Notes under the pieces: generated by a model | What the model saw: the letters and a program-made list of their open reading frames with translations, nothing else | Databases searched by the model: none | Told to the model about the DNA's origin: nothing | Part shown: in pieces, positions 34,644 to 43,548 of the stretch | Numbering within the stretch: the stretch's first letter is position 1 | Layout of the letters: each line of letters begins with the position of its first letter | Assembly: GCA_021768625.1 (NCBI GenBank) | Contig: JAETUM010000016.1 | Coordinates: forward strand, 1 to 50,609 | DNA length: 50,609 nucleotides | Origin: Candidatus Stoquefichus sp. | GTDB taxonomy: Bacteria > Bacillota_I > Bacilli_A > Erysipelotrichales > Coprobacillaceae | Direction of reading: 5' to 3' | Program-made: the position numbers and the translations under genes

Positions 34644-35406
34644 AGAAATATTAGTTGCTGAGAATGTGACAAAGATATATGGTGTGGGAACAAAAAATCC
34701 TGTTACTGCGTTAGAAGATGTTTCATTAAAAATGTATGAAGGGGATTTTGTTTGTGTTATGGGACCTTCTGGTTCAGGAAAATCAACATTTATTAATAAT
34801 CTTTCAACAATTGATGTTCCTACAAAAGGAAAAGTTTTTATCAATGGTAAAGAGGTCAGAACAATGGGAGAAAATGAGGTTGGACAGTTTAGATATCAAA
34901 ATCTTGGTTTTATATTTCAAGAGTTTAATCTTTTAGATTCTTTAACTATTTTTGAAAATATTGCTGTACCACTTACATTATCTAATACTCCTTTAAGTGA
35001 AATCAAAGAACGTGTACAATTGGTTGCGAAAAAATTAGATGTTGACATCTTATTGGATAAATATCCGAATGAATGTTCTGGTGGGCAAAGGCAACGTGCA
35101 GCAATAGCAAGAGCCCTTGTCACTAATCCTAAATTGATTGTTGCTGATGAACCAACAGGTAATCTGGATAGCCAAAATTCTCATGAGTTATTAGAGCTAT
35201 TTAAAAAGTTAAATGAAGAAGAAGGGGTATCTATACTGATGGTTACACATGATTCTATGATTGCAAGTTATTCTCAAAAATTACTTTATATTAAAGACGG
35301 GCATATTGCTGAAACAATTGAAAAAGGAAATTTATCTCAAAAGGAATACTTTTACAAAATTGTTGATGTGAATTCTGTTGAATCACAAAAGTTATTCGTA
35401 GACTAA
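34636..35406 (+). CDS. ABC transporter ATPase (BceA/MacB type)
   Basis: 256 residues. Walker [10 protein letters not shown] (residues 43-51), Q-loop [10 protein letters not shown], signature [15 protein letters not shown], Walker [14 protein letters not shown] and H-loop MVTHD are all intact. It belongs to the MacB/LolD/BceA clade that drives FtsX-type permeases by mechanotransmission. Start ATG 34636 has GGAAGGTG upstream; an earlier in-frame GTG (34627) lies inside that site. The permease-before-ATPase order differs from most bce operons. Confidence 0.93.
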   Translation: MSKEILVAENVTKIYGVGTKNPVTALEDVSLKMYEGDFVCVMGPSGSGKSTFINNLSTIDVPTKGKVFINGKEVRTMGENEVGQFRYQNLGFIFQEFNLLDSLTIFENIAVPLTLSNTPLSEIKERVQLVAKKLDVDILLDKYPNECSGGQRQRAAIARALVTNPKLIVADEPTGNLDSQNSHELLELFKKLNEEEGVSILMVTHDSMIASYSQKLLYIKDGHIAETIEKGNLSQKEYFYKIVDVNSVESQKLFVD

Positions 35407-35430
35407 CAGGTTATACACCTGTTTTCTTTT
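35405..35430 (+). terminator. Rho-independent terminator of the ABC operon
   Basis: A perfect 7-bp stem (AACAGGT at 35405-35411, ACCTGTT at 35417-35423) is followed by TTCTTTTT. Confidence 0.82.
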
Positions 35431-35550
35431 TGTATGAAAATGGTAAATCAGTGAATAATGAATGAGAAATGTGTGTTCATAATTAGTTAAAATAATTTGT
35501 TTAATATTGGAAAAAGTTATATAATTGAAAAGGAAGAAAGGATGGTATAT

Positions 35551-36621
35551 ATGGTAGATTTAGATATGTTAAAAAGGATGAGTCTTGTTAATGGGATTTC
35601 AGGTTTTGAAAAACAAGCAACACGTTTAATGAAATCTTATATTCAAGATTATGTAGATGAAATTCAATATGATCAATTAGGAAGTTTAATTGGTATAAAA
35701 AAGGGGAAAGGACCTTTGAAACTTTTATTAACAGGACATATTGATGAAATTGGATTTATAGTTAAAGATATTGATGATAATGGTTTTATTAAAGTTCATC
35801 CTATAGGAGGATGGATGGGACAAAATTTACCATCATCATTAATGGTTATTACAACACGTGAGGGAAAGGAAATTAGGGGTGTATTTGGAGCACCATCTCC
35901 TCATGGAAAAACTTTAGAAGAAAGAAAAAAGGTTGTTGAACCAGCAGATGCGTTTATAGATATAGGTGTGTTAAGTAAACAGGAAGCAATTGATTTAGGA
36001 ATTAGAAAAGGTGATCCAATCACTCCTGTATCAGAATTTACTGTGATGGCTAATGAAAAGTGCTTAATGTCTAAAGCATGGGATAATCGTATAGGAACTG
36101 CTGTTATTATAGACGTTTTAAGAGAGTTAAAAGGAAAAGAAATATATCCAACATTATATGGAGCAGGTACAGTTCAAGAAGAAGTTGGTTTACGTGGAGC
36201 GAAAACTGTTGGACAAATGGTTAAACCAGATATTGCAATAGCTATTGATGTGACTTTCTCACAAGATTTACCTGGTGATAAAGGAGACGTTAAATTAGGA
36301 ACTGGAGTTGCTTTAAGTGTTATGGATGGAAGTGCTATTGCTCACACTGGTTTGTTGAAAGCAATGGAGAAGATTTGTCATCAGTATGATATTCCATATC
36401 AGATGGATATGATTGCAGCTGGTGGAACTGATTCTGGAGAATTAAGTAAGGTTGAGGCAGGTGTTATCAACATGACACTTTCTATTCCTTCTCGTTACAT
36501 GCATTCTCATCGTACAATTATTCATCAAGATGATTATCAAGCAACAGTTTGTTTATTAACGCATTTTATTGAGAATTTAGATAAAGCATTATATGAAGAA
36601 ATTATTGAGGATAAGAGATAA
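35551..36621 (+). CDS. M42 family metallo-aminopeptidase/endoglucanase-like
   Basis: 356 residues from ATG 35551 (AAAGGA 8 nt upstream; ATG 35542 is an alternative and the frame is open from 35497). Dinuclear zinc ligands of family M42 are in place: the His in TGHIDEIGF, the Asp in KAWDNRIG, the Glu pair in TVQEEVGLRGA, the Asp in AIDVTFSQDLPG and the His in SRYMHSHRT. Such enzymes form tetrahedral 12-mers that trim peptides in the cytosol. It overlaps the patatin gene by one base (TAATG). Confidence 0.9.
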   Translation: MVDLDMLKRMSLVNGISGFEKQATRLMKSYIQDYVDEIQYDQLGSLIGIKKGKGPLKLLLTGHIDEIGFIVKDIDDNGFIKVHPIGGWMGQNLPSSLMVITTREGKEIRGVFGAPSPHGKTLEERKKVVEPADAFIDIGVLSKQEAIDLGIRKGDPITPVSEFTVMANEKCLMSKAWDNRIGTAVIIDVLRELKGKEIYPTLYGAGTVQEEVGLRGAKTVGQMVKPDIAIAIDVTFSQDLPGDKGDVKLGTGVALSVMDGSAIAHTGLLKAMEKICHQYDIPYQMDMIAAGGTDSGELSKVEAGVINMTLSIPSRYMHSHRTIIHQDDYQATVCLLTHFIENLDKALYEEIIEDKR

Positions 36622-37466
36622 TGCCAGCATTGATATTGGAAGGTGGGACTTTTCGTCCTATCTTTTCTAGTGGTGTTATGGATGCTTTGGTTGATAATGG
36701 AATTGAATTTCCTTATGTTATTGGAGTGTCAGCAGGGATCACTGATGGCTTTTCATATGTTTCAAAACAGGTGAAACGTAATTATGATATATTAATGAAT
36801 TATCGATATGATAAACGTTATGTGGGAATACGTAATTATTTAACAGATAAAAGTTTATTTGGATTACGTTTTGCATATGAAACGATTGCTAATGAGATAT
36901 ATCCTTTTGATTGGAAAACATTTTTAGAAAGTTCTACAGAAATAAAAGTTGGAGTAACAAATGTTCATAGTGGAAAATGTGAATATCTTGATGGAAAGGA
37001 ATTGGATAAACATTGTACAATGTTAAAAGCAACTTGTGCTATTCCTTTTGTTTTTCCAGCTATTGAGTTGAATCATAAGTTGTATTACGATGGTGGAATA
37101 TGTGATCCTATACCAGTTAAAAAAGCAAAAGAAGATGGACATGAAAAAATGTTGATTGTTTTAACAAGACCCCAAGGTTATAGAAAACAGTTATCATACG
37201 CCAATCGTATGGCTGCAAGATTGTTAAAACGAAAATATCCATGTTTGGTTCAACCACTTTTAACAAGACATATCTTTTATAATCGAACTGTTGAATATTG
37301 TGAAGAACTCGAAAAGAAGGGGAAAGCCATTATTTTAAGACCAACACAAGATATTCAAATTGATTCATTTGAGAAGGATATGAAAAAGATAGATGCTATT
37401 TATCAATATGGATATCAAGAAGCAGTGAAAAATATGAAACAGATAAAGAGATTGTTTCATGAATGA
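36621..37466 (+). CDS. patatin-like phospholipase
   Basis: 281 residues, a patatin/RssA-type acyl hydrolase with a Ser-Asp dyad: nucleophile motif GVSAGITDG (Ser near residue 40) and the Asp in YYDGGICDPIPV. The oxyanion-hole motif, usually GGGxR, reads GGTFRP. There is no signal peptide, so it acts in the cytosol or at the inner membrane face. It is co-translated with the M42 peptidase (TAATG), an arrangement whose logic is not evident. Confidence 0.88.
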   Translation: MPALILEGGTFRPIFSSGVMDALVDNGIEFPYVIGVSAGITDGFSYVSKQVKRNYDILMNYRYDKRYVGIRNYLTDKSLFGLRFAYETIANEIYPFDWKTFLESSTEIKVGVTNVHSGKCEYLDGKELDKHCTMLKATCAIPFVFPAIELNHKLYYDGGICDPIPVKKAKEDGHEKMLIVLTRPQGYRKQLSYANRMAARLLKRKYPCLVQPLLTRHIFYNRTVEYCEELEKKGKAIILRPTQDIQIDSFEKDMKKIDAIYQYGYQEAVKNMKQIKRLFHE

Positions 37467-37507
37467 TTTTGACATTTTCACATACTTTTAAAATAATTGT
37501 TTGTCAT

Positions 37508-37525
37508 TTATCATTTATGATAAAA
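37508..37525 (+). promoter_or_regulatory. palindrome upstream of the HtrA-like gene
   Basis: TTTATCA-TTTA-TGATAAA is a perfect 7-4-7 inverted repeat about 30 bp before the htrA start. It may be an operator; no T run follows, so it is not a terminator. Confidence 0.35.
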
Positions 37526-37556
37526 ATATAAAAAGTATTATGAAAGGATGATGCAA

Positions 37557-38660
37557 ATGTATAAATTAAAAGAAAATGTTTTTAATAAAATTGTTATTGT
37601 ATTATTAATAGTATCATTAGCTTGTAATGGCTTTTTGATATATAAAGTCATGTTTGACAACTCAACAACCACAACTAACAATTCAGCCACAACAGGAGTC
37701 AAAACAGTTAATGTTGATGTGAAGTCTGATCTTACAAAAGTCATTGCATCTGCTAAAGAATCTACAGTGGGAATTGTTGTATATCAAAGAAATCAATTAG
37801 CTGGCAGTGGTAGTGGAGTTATCTATCGTGTAGATAATAAAGAGGTCTATGTAGTTACCAATCATCATGTTATTGAAGATGCTAATTCTATTGAAGTTAT
37901 TTTCGCCAATGGAAAATCAGTGAAGGCTGATTTAGTTGGTAGTGATCAGTATGGAGATATTGCTGTTTTAAAGATGACAGTTGATTTTTCTGTGACACCT
38001 TTTCAAACAGGGAACTCTGATTTATTAGACTCAGGAGAAACAGTTGTGGCTATTGGAAGCCCATTAGGAATTGAATATGCTGGAACTGTTACTCAGGGAA
38101 TTGTTTCAGCACCTAGTCGTACAATTTCTGTTGACTTAAATAATGATGGTAAAGAAGACTGGGATATGAACGTTGTTCAAACTGATGCTGCTATCAATCC
38201 TGGAAATAGCGGAGGAGCATTAATTAATGCAGCTGGAGAACTTATTGGTATTACATCAATGAAATATACTTCTGAAGAAGTTGAAGGTATTGGTTTTGCA
38301 TTGCCAATTAATGATGCCGTTAAGTTGGTTGAAGAAATTATAAAAACTGGAAAAGTAAGTCGACCAACTTTAGGAATTTCTGGAGTTTCATTAGATGCTT
38401 ATTCATCTTATGAATTATATATGTATCGTATTCAGACAGATTTGAACAAAGGAATCTATATTGCTGATGTTCAAAGTAATAGTGCGGCTGATAAAGCTGG
38501 TATAAGACCTGGAGATGTTATTACAGAGTTTGATGGAAAAGAGATTGAAAGTTATAAAGATTTCTTGTCAAAATTATATGCTAAAAAACCAGGAGATAAG
38601 GTAACATTAACAATAAATCGTAGTGGTTCTACAACAACAGTCAATGTCACTTTAGGATAA
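37557..38660 (+). CDS. htrA: HtrA/DegP-type serine protease with PDZ domain
   Basis: 367 residues: an N-terminal membrane anchor (about residues 12-32), a Ser/Thr/Asn-rich linker, a trypsin-like domain with His104 (TNHHVIED), Asp134 (YGDIAVLKM) and Ser218 (NPGNSGGAL), and one PDZ domain (about 255-365, with YIADVQSNSAADKAGIRPGDVI). It faces outward as a quality-control protease. Three in-frame ATGs (37548, 37551, 37557) are possible; GAAAGGA at 37542-37548 favours 37557. A terminator follows. Confidence 0.94.
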   Translation: MYKLKENVFNKIVIVLLIVSLACNGFLIYKVMFDNSTTTTNNSATTGVKTVNVDVKSDLTKVIASAKESTVGIVVYQRNQLAGSGSGVIYRVDNKEVYVVTNHHVIEDANSIEVIFANGKSVKADLVGSDQYGDIAVLKMTVDFSVTPFQTGNSDLLDSGETVVAIGSPLGIEYAGTVTQGIVSAPSRTISVDLNNDGKEDWDMNVVQTDAAINPGNSGGALINAAGELIGITSMKYTSEEVEGIGFALPINDAVKLVEEIIKTGKVSRPTLGISGVSLDAYSSYELYMYRIQTDLNKGIYIADVQSNSAADKAGIRPGDVITEFDGKEIESYKDFLSKLYAKKPGDKVTLTINRSGSTTTVNVTLG

Positions 38661-38664
38661 CAGG

Positions 38665-38692
38665 AGAAAAGATCGTAAGGTCTTTTCTTTTT
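38665..38692 (+). terminator. Rho-independent terminator of htrA
   Basis: A 10-bp stem (AGAAAAGATC at 38665-38674, GGTCTTTTCT at 38679-38688, one G-U pair) is followed by T. Confidence 0.85.
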
Positions 38693-38728
38693 TGTTATTT
38701 GTCTATATAATAAGAATTGGTGATAATT

Positions 38729-39595
38729 ATGAATAAAGAGATTAAGAAACAATTATTGTTATCAATGAGTTTGTTTTTAGTGGTTATACTATCAATGATA
38801 TTTTGGTATGATAATTTTATGTTTCATACTTATATAAAAAAAGTAGATTATCAATATTGCTTTTCTGGAAATAATGATGATGTTATGATTCAAGGCTATG
38901 AGTTGTTTCAAAATAGTCAAAAAGCATATAATGGTGGGGGAAGATTATTAGCGACTGAAAATAATTTCTTTTTAAAGAATGATCAAATAGAATGTTCTAT
39001 GACATTTATAGATACAGAAAATCATACTTATCAATATACTCATCAATATAAAATAAAATCATCTGATGAAGTATGTTATCTTTCTCAACAGGAAGGGAAT
39101 AAAAAAAATCCTCGTTTAGAAATTTCACAAGCTTATATGCAAGTCAAAGTAAAAAGAGAAAATCAATATGTTTATGATGAAAAATTCCAATTAATGAATA
39201 ATGAGTTGATTGTATATAATGGAAGCAACAAGGATTATTCAATTCAAGATGTTTATGTTAATGATTATTGGTTAAAAACAGGTTATATTTCTTCAACTAT
39301 TGATAATCTTTCTGGACAATATGAAAAATGTGTTGTTGATTATATTTGTTTAAAAGATCAAGGGAATAAAGAAGATATTAATGACTATGATAGAATTGTC
39401 CATTTGACAGGAGAAACATCTACAATTATGAAAAATGAAAATCAAGAAATATATTTCTATGATCAAGATGGACAATTATCAAGTAAGGATATGAAGTGTG
39501 TAGTTAGTTTATATAAAAATGAAAATGATCAAAATCCTTTAACATTTGTTATAGATTTACATGGAACAATGAAAGCTGGTGTTAATAATGAGTAA
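38729..39595 (+). CDS. membrane-anchored exported protein, unknown function
   Basis: 288 residues: a positively charged start (MNKEIKKQ), one N-terminal transmembrane segment (about 9-27), then a ~260-residue polar extracytoplasmic domain rich in Asn, Tyr and Asp. No Cys lipobox and no known domain are seen. Start ATG 38729 has TTGGTGAT upstream. It overlaps the next gene by 8 nt, so the two small membrane proteins probably act together. Confidence 0.7.
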   Translation: MNKEIKKQLLLSMSLFLVVILSMIFWYDNFMFHTYIKKVDYQYCFSGNNDDVMIQGYELFQNSQKAYNGGGRLLATENNFFLKNDQIECSMTFIDTENHTYQYTHQYKIKSSDEVCYLSQQEGNKKNPRLEISQAYMQVKVKRENQYVYDEKFQLMNNELIVYNGSNKDYSIQDVYVNDYWLKTGYISSTIDNLSGQYEKCVVDYICLKDQGNKEDINDYDRIVHLTGETSTIMKNENQEIYFYDQDGQLSSKDMKCVVSLYKNENDQNPLTFVIDLHGTMKAGVNNE

Positions 39596-40028
39596 TCAAT
39601 CAAAGGATCATATATCTCTTTATATGTTTAGAAATTTTCTAGCAACCTTATGTATTGCATTTGTAGCTATGGTTTTATCATTAATGAACTTTTATCAATG
39701 TTCTATAATAGAAGGAATACAAAGGTTATTAATATATGATTTATATACAACCCTTTATTTTTTACTATTATGGTTATTAAATTATCTGGCTTTTGAAATT
39801 TCTAAAATTATTTATGATATATATGAGAAGAAAATATCTTTATTGTTTTGCATGATATGGATTTTGTTGAGTGTTATTGTTTTCTTTATACCTATGCTTG
39901 ATGTTTTTCAGTATGATCTTTGCTTTTTATGTTTACTTATTGCTATAAGAATGATAAAACAATTACAAAAGAAGTCGGGATTTTCTCTTTTCTATAAAAT
40001 AAAAAGACCAGATAATGGTCTAAAGTAA
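39588..40028 (+). CDS. four-helix membrane protein, unknown function
   Basis: 146 residues with about four hydrophobic segments and basic ends (KRPDNGLK). ATG 39588 is inside the end of the preceding gene, indicating coupling. Its 3' end overlaps the 3' end of sspI on the other strand by 9 nt. No family recognised. Confidence 0.65.
   Translation: MSNQSKDHISLYMFRNFLATLCIAFVAMVLSLMNFYQCSIIEGIQRLLIYDLYTTLYFLLLWLLNYLAFEISKIIYDIYEKKISLLFCMIWILLSVIVFFIPMLDVFQYDLCFLCLLIAIRMIKQLQKKSGFSLFYKIKRPDNGLK
40005..40021 (-). terminator. Rho-independent terminator of sspI
   Basis: AGACCA-GATAA-TGGTCT hairpin. On the minus strand it is followed by TTTTTATTTT. It overlaps the sspI stop codon and lies within the coding end of the convergent plus-strand gene. 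Confidence 0.65.
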
Positions 40029-40211
40029 TGAAGAGATACTTTGTAAAAATTGTTGTTTAGAATTGGCATCTAAAGATTTATAGTATCTTTCAAAAAGAAC
40101 TCCTAAACCTACTAGAATTGTTTCTTCTTGAGAAGCAATTCCTTCATCAATTGTTTGTTGGAGTTGAGTGGCTGAAAAGCCTTTTAAATTCATAAGTAGT
40201 GCTTCACGCAT
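40020..40211 (-). CDS. sspI: small acid-soluble spore protein SspI family
   Basis: 63 residues. The pattern (REALLMNLKGFSATQLQQTI, then EETILVGLGVLFERYY) matches Bacillus SspI, notably GLGVLFE and the preceding Glu-rich turn. SspI is a minor DNA-associated protein of the spore core. AAAGGATGA precedes the ATG, and a sigma-G-like promoter lies 20 bp further upstream. In Bacillus sspI also neighbours a SpoU-type methyltransferase gene, as here. Confidence 0.85.
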   Translation of the reverse strand: MREALLMNLKGFSATQLQQTIDEGIASQEETILVGLGVLFERYYKSLDANSKQQFLQSISSLL

Positions 40212-40230
40212 AAAATCATCCTTTCTTATA

Positions 40231-40260
40231 TAATATGGGAGGATTATCTAATTTTATTCA
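40231..40260 (-). promoter_or_regulatory. sigma-G-type promoter of sspI
   Basis: On the minus strand TGAATA (40255-40260), a 17-bp spacer and CATATTA (40231-40237). This matches the forespore sigma-G consensus (-35 near TGAATA, -10 CATnnTA). It overlaps the leader of the divergent ygjP-like gene. Confidence 0.75.
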
Positions 40261-40270
40261 AGGAGATATT

Positions 40271-40936
40271 ATGGAAAAACATCATATTTTACTTCAAAAT
40301 CAATGGATTGAATATCAATTAACCTATAAAAATATAAAATCAATATACTTAAAAGTAGAAAATGGTCAATTGGTTATCAAAGCTCCATTTTATACACCTC
40401 TTTCTTTTATAGAAAAAAACATTATCAAATATCAAAGTAGACTATTAAAACAAATAGAACATTATCAACCATATGTTGTCTATAAAGAAGATGGATATGT
40501 TTATATATTTAACAAAAGATATCAAATTGTTTATAGAGACTTAAAAGAAAGAAAATGTCAGATTCATGAAAATAATTTGTATGTTTATCATTATCAAATA
40601 AGTCAAACAATAGAAAAATTTCTTAAAAAGAAGTTGTTAGATTATATTGAAGAAAAAGTTATAGAGTATCTGGCTCATGATTTTGATTTGGACATGCCTC
40701 AAATTGTTATAAAAAAATACAAAGGGAGATGGGGAAGTTGTTTTTATAAAGATAATAAAATTTCTTTTAATCTTTCTCTGGTACACTTAGAAAAGGATTT
40801 GATAGATTATGTTGTCGTTCATGAATTAACACATTTTTTACAAGCTAATCACTCTTCAAAATTTTATTGTGAAATGGCTAAAAGAATGCCAGATTACAAA
40901 GAAAGGCAAAGTCGTTTAAAGGAGAAACATATATGA
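40271..40936 (+). CDS. YgjP-like M48-type metallohydrolase (DUF45)
   Basis: 221 residues. The zinc motif HELTH sits in YVVVHELTHFLQANHS, preceded by the family motif KGRWGSC and followed by MPDYKERQSRLK, all hallmarks of the YgjP/DUF45 family. It is cytosolic and its substrate is unknown. AAGGAGAT fixes ATG 40271 although the frame is open from 40235. The end overlaps the methyltransferase gene (ATGA). Confidence 0.88.
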   Translation: MEKHHILLQNQWIEYQLTYKNIKSIYLKVENGQLVIKAPFYTPLSFIEKNIIKYQSRLLKQIEHYQPYVVYKEDGYVYIFNKRYQIVYRDLKERKCQIHENNLYVYHYQISQTIEKFLKKKLLDYIEEKVIEYLAHDFDLDMPQIVIKKYKGRWGSCFYKDNKISFNLSLVHLEKDLIDYVVVHELTHFLQANHSSKFYCEMAKRMPDYKERQSRLKEKHI

Positions 40937-41652
40937 TTACATCAGTACATAATGATACAATAAAGAAAATAATCAAATTAAAACAAAAAAAATATCGTGA
41001 GGAAACAAACTTGTTTTTAGTAGAGGGATACCATTTGGTTGAAGAAGCAAGAGCTCATCAATGTATTAAAAAGATTATTACAACCTTAGATGAAGAGTTT
41101 GAAGAAGAAACGCTTTATGTTTCCTCAGATGTTATGAAAAAGTTAGCATTTACCCAGACACCACAACCAATTATGGCAATTTGTCAAAAAGAAAGTAGTA
41201 ATCAAGATATTATTCTTGGAAAAAGATATTTGTTATTGGATAGAGTGCAAGATCCTGGTAATGTTGGAACAATGATAAGAACAGCATTAGCATTAGGAAT
41301 TGATCAAGTGATTATGTCTCAAGATTGCGTAGATTTATATAATGATAAAGTCATACGTGCTACTCAAGGAGGACTATTTCAAATGAATATTTGTATTATG
41401 GATTTAAAAGAAGCAATTATCGATTTAAAAAGTCAAGGTGTAGAGGTCTATGGGACTTGTCTTCAAAATGCTTCTTCAATTCATACTTATGAAAAGAAAG
41501 AAAAAATGGCATTTGTGATGGGAAATGAAGGACAAGGAGTGAGCCAAGAAATATTGCAACAATGTGATCATTTGGTTTATATTCCAATCGAATCTATTGA
41601 GTCATTGAATGTTAGTATTGCTGCTGCTATTACAATGTATCACTTTCAATGA
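40933..41652 (+). CDS. SpoU/TrmH-family RNA 2'-O-methyltransferase
   Basis: 239 residues. SPOUT knot motifs: LLDRVQDPGNVGTMIRTA (motif 1), VMGNEGQGVS (motif 2) and IPIESIESLNVSIAAAI (motif 3), after an N-terminal substrate-binding domain (KKIIKLKQKKYREETNLFLVEG). It uses SAM to methylate ribose in rRNA or tRNA and resembles Bacillus YsgA, encoded next to sspI. Confidence 0.93.
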   Translation: MITSVHNDTIKKIIKLKQKKYREETNLFLVEGYHLVEEARAHQCIKKIITTLDEEFEEETLYVSSDVMKKLAFTQTPQPIMAICQKESSNQDIILGKRYLLLDRVQDPGNVGTMIRTALALGIDQVIMSQDCVDLYNDKVIRATQGGLFQMNICIMDLKEAIIDLKSQGVEVYGTCLQNASSIHTYEKKEKMAFVMGNEGQGVSQEILQQCDHLVYIPIESIESLNVSIAAAITMYHFQ

Positions 41653-41682
41653 GTTTATATATTAAAAAATGGATTGCTATCA

Positions 41683-41711
41683 TTGTTTATTTTATTCTTT
41701 TTATATATAAT
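41683..41711 (+). promoter_or_regulatory. promoter of the TetR-family regulator gene
   Basis: TTGTTT (41683-41688), a 17-bp spacer and TATAAT (41706-41711). Confidence 0.55.
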
Positions 41712-41738
41712 ATAATATATGAGAAAAGAGGAAGATAA

Positions 41739-42287
41739 ATGAGCTGTAGAGAAGAAATTCAAGATGTATTTAAAAGTATGGTATTGTCATCAATTCCAAA
41801 TATTTCTGTTAGCTTAATTTGTCAAAAAGTCAATATTTCTAGAAAAACTTTTTATAAGTATTATGATAATATCCAAGATCTTATACATAAAATTATTCAA
41901 GAAGATATTTTTATTCCTTTAACTGAACTATCTACTATGAATCATATTAAAGTAGAAGATTCAATTACAGTTCTTAATAGTATGTATTCTAGTATTTATA
42001 ATCATCGAGAATTTTATAAAAAGTTATATTATATGTATCCAAAAGAGAATATATTAGGTCATTGTATTTATCAAGAAAATTTAAATTTGAATAAAACAAT
42101 TTTTAAGCAAATTAAAGAAAAAGACATAGAGAAAGAATATCATATTCATTTAGCTGCAATGTCAGGTGTTAATTTATTAGAAAAATGGATACTTGATGAC
42201 TTTTCACTTTCATCTAGAGAAATATCAGAAATATTTTATAAACATGTTGTAAGAGCATGGGTAGAATTATTAGATCAGTATAGGTAA
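41739..42287 (+). CDS. TetR/AcrR-family transcriptional regulator
   Basis: 182 residues. The N-terminal helix-turn-helix (SVSLICQKVNISRKTFYKYYDN, about residues 25-46) has the TetR recognition-helix pattern ending in FYKYY. The C-terminal ligand-binding part (TetR_C_8-like layout) has no recognisable ligand motif. It lies 113 bp upstream of a dehydrogenase gene on the same strand and probably controls it. Confidence 0.85.
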   Translation: MSCREEIQDVFKSMVLSSIPNISVSLICQKVNISRKTFYKYYDNIQDLIHKIIQEDIFIPLTELSTMNHIKVEDSITVLNSMYSSIYNHREFYKKLYYMYPKENILGHCIYQENLNLNKTIFKQIKEKDIEKEYHIHLAAMSGVNLLEKWILDDFSLSSREISEIFYKHVVRAWVELLDQYR

Positions 42288-42313
42288 CACACATATGACA
42301 GTGTTACCTTTTT
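42283..42313 (+). terminator. terminator after the TetR gene, possibly also an operator
   Basis: A perfect 8-bp inverted repeat (GGTAACAC at 42283-42290, GTGTTACC at 42301-42308) is followed by TTTTT. The half-site GGTAAC recurs at 42334-42339, before the dehydrogenase gene. Confidence 0.75.
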
Positions 42314-42400
42314 AATTCTTTTTGACCTGGTTTGGTAACTTACATACTTTTATTTTAAGATATATAATGAAGTAAAGTATACAAATAAAGGAGAGAAAAT

Positions 42401-43411
42401 ATGAAAGTTGCTATTTATCAAGGAATCAAAAATATTGAAATGAAGGAAGTGGATATGCCAAAATGTGGTGATAATGATATTGTTATCAAGAATATATATG
42501 CTGCTATTTGTGGATCAGATATAAGTGCATATTATCGTGGTGGTGATGCAAACCGTATTTTTAAAGGCTATGAATTTGGGCATGAAATGGTATCAGAAGT
42601 TGTTGCTGTTGGTAAAAATGTGAAGGATATTGAGGTAGGACAAATTGTTTATCCTTATCCATTAACAGCTAGAGGTGATTCAAGTCGTTCTGCTACTTTA
42701 GGAGGTTTTTCACAATATATTCTATGTCCAAATGTGAAACTTAATCAAACAGTTTATCCAGTTAATGAGAAAATTTCTTTAAAGACTGCTTCATTAATTG
42801 AACCATTTACTGTAGGGACACGTGCTGCTAGACGTTCTCGTCCACAAGCTGGAGAAACTGCCATTGTATTTGGTGCAGGAGCTATTGGTATATCTGCAGC
42901 AATTGCGTTAAAATTCTTTGGATGTAAAAAAGTTATGGTGGTTGACTTATCAGATTTTCGTTTGGAAAAATGTGCAAAGTTGGGATTTGAAACTTGTAAT
43001 TCTTCAAAGGAAGATCTTAAGGAAAAAGCAATGGATGTTTTTGGAGAGGCTCGAGGATTGGCAGGAGAAACTGCAAATGTAGATATATATATTGATGCAG
43101 TAGGTCATGAATCAATTATTCGTACTTTTGAAGGAATGACAAAACTTTTTGCAAGAATGGTTATCGTTGGTGTTCATCATAAACCTTTAGAAATTAATCT
43201 TCTTCCACTCACTTATGCTCAATATGAGTTGATAGGATCAGGAGGATATATGCCTGAGGATGTGCGTGATGTTATGGAAATTATGGCAAGTGGAGAATAT
43301 GATATTGAATCATTGATTACACATGAGTTTAATTTAGATAATCTAGAAGAAGCGATTATTACTGCTAGTAAGGGAAATGAAGCTTTGAAAGTTGTTATTA
43401 AACATGATTAA
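42401..43411 (+). CDS. zinc-type medium-chain alcohol/polyol dehydrogenase
   Basis: 336 residues of the MDR superfamily, closest in layout to sorbitol or polyol-phosphate dehydrogenases. Catalytic zinc residues: Cys in AAICGSDI (about 38) and His-Glu in FGHEM. The Rossmann motif is GAGAIGISAAIAL. The lobe that normally carries four Cys for the structural zinc has none (YPYPLTARGDSSRSATLGGFS). AAAGGAGAG precedes the ATG and TATAAT lies at 42363-42368. The TetR protein upstream is its likely regulator; substrate unknown. Confidence 0.88.
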   Translation: MKVAIYQGIKNIEMKEVDMPKCGDNDIVIKNIYAAICGSDISAYYRGGDANRIFKGYEFGHEMVSEVVAVGKNVKDIEVGQIVYPYPLTARGDSSRSATLGGFSQYILCPNVKLNQTVYPVNEKISLKTASLIEPFTVGTRAARRSRPQAGETAIVFGAGAIGISAAIALKFFGCKKVMVVDLSDFRLEKCAKLGFETCNSSKEDLKEKAMDVFGEARGLAGETANVDIYIDAVGHESIIRTFEGMTKLFARMVIVGVHHKPLEINLLPLTYAQYELIGSGGYMPEDVRDVMEIMASGEYDIESLITHEFNLDNLEEAIITASKGNEALKVVIKHD

Positions 43412-43421
43412 AAATAATGGG

Positions 43422-43455
43422 ACGATAGATTTAAAATAAATCTATCGTTTTTTTG
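43422..43455 (+). terminator. Rho-independent terminator of the dehydrogenase gene
   Basis: A perfect 12-bp stem (ACGATAGATTTA at 43422-43433, TAAATCTATCGT at 43437-43448) is followed by TTTTTTG. Confidence 0.92.
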
Positions 43456-43548
43456 TTTTAAAATGGAGATAGATAATGTGTGATTATAAATTTTTGCTTT
43501 TGTTTATAAATAAATGTTGATAAAATAAATATAAGGATGGTAACGTGT

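Noticed and set aside
33345-35406. Complete Bce-type antibiotic-peptide resistance module
   Set aside because: The permease lacks the large BceB external domain, the gene order is reversed, and no histidine kinase or response regulator is present.
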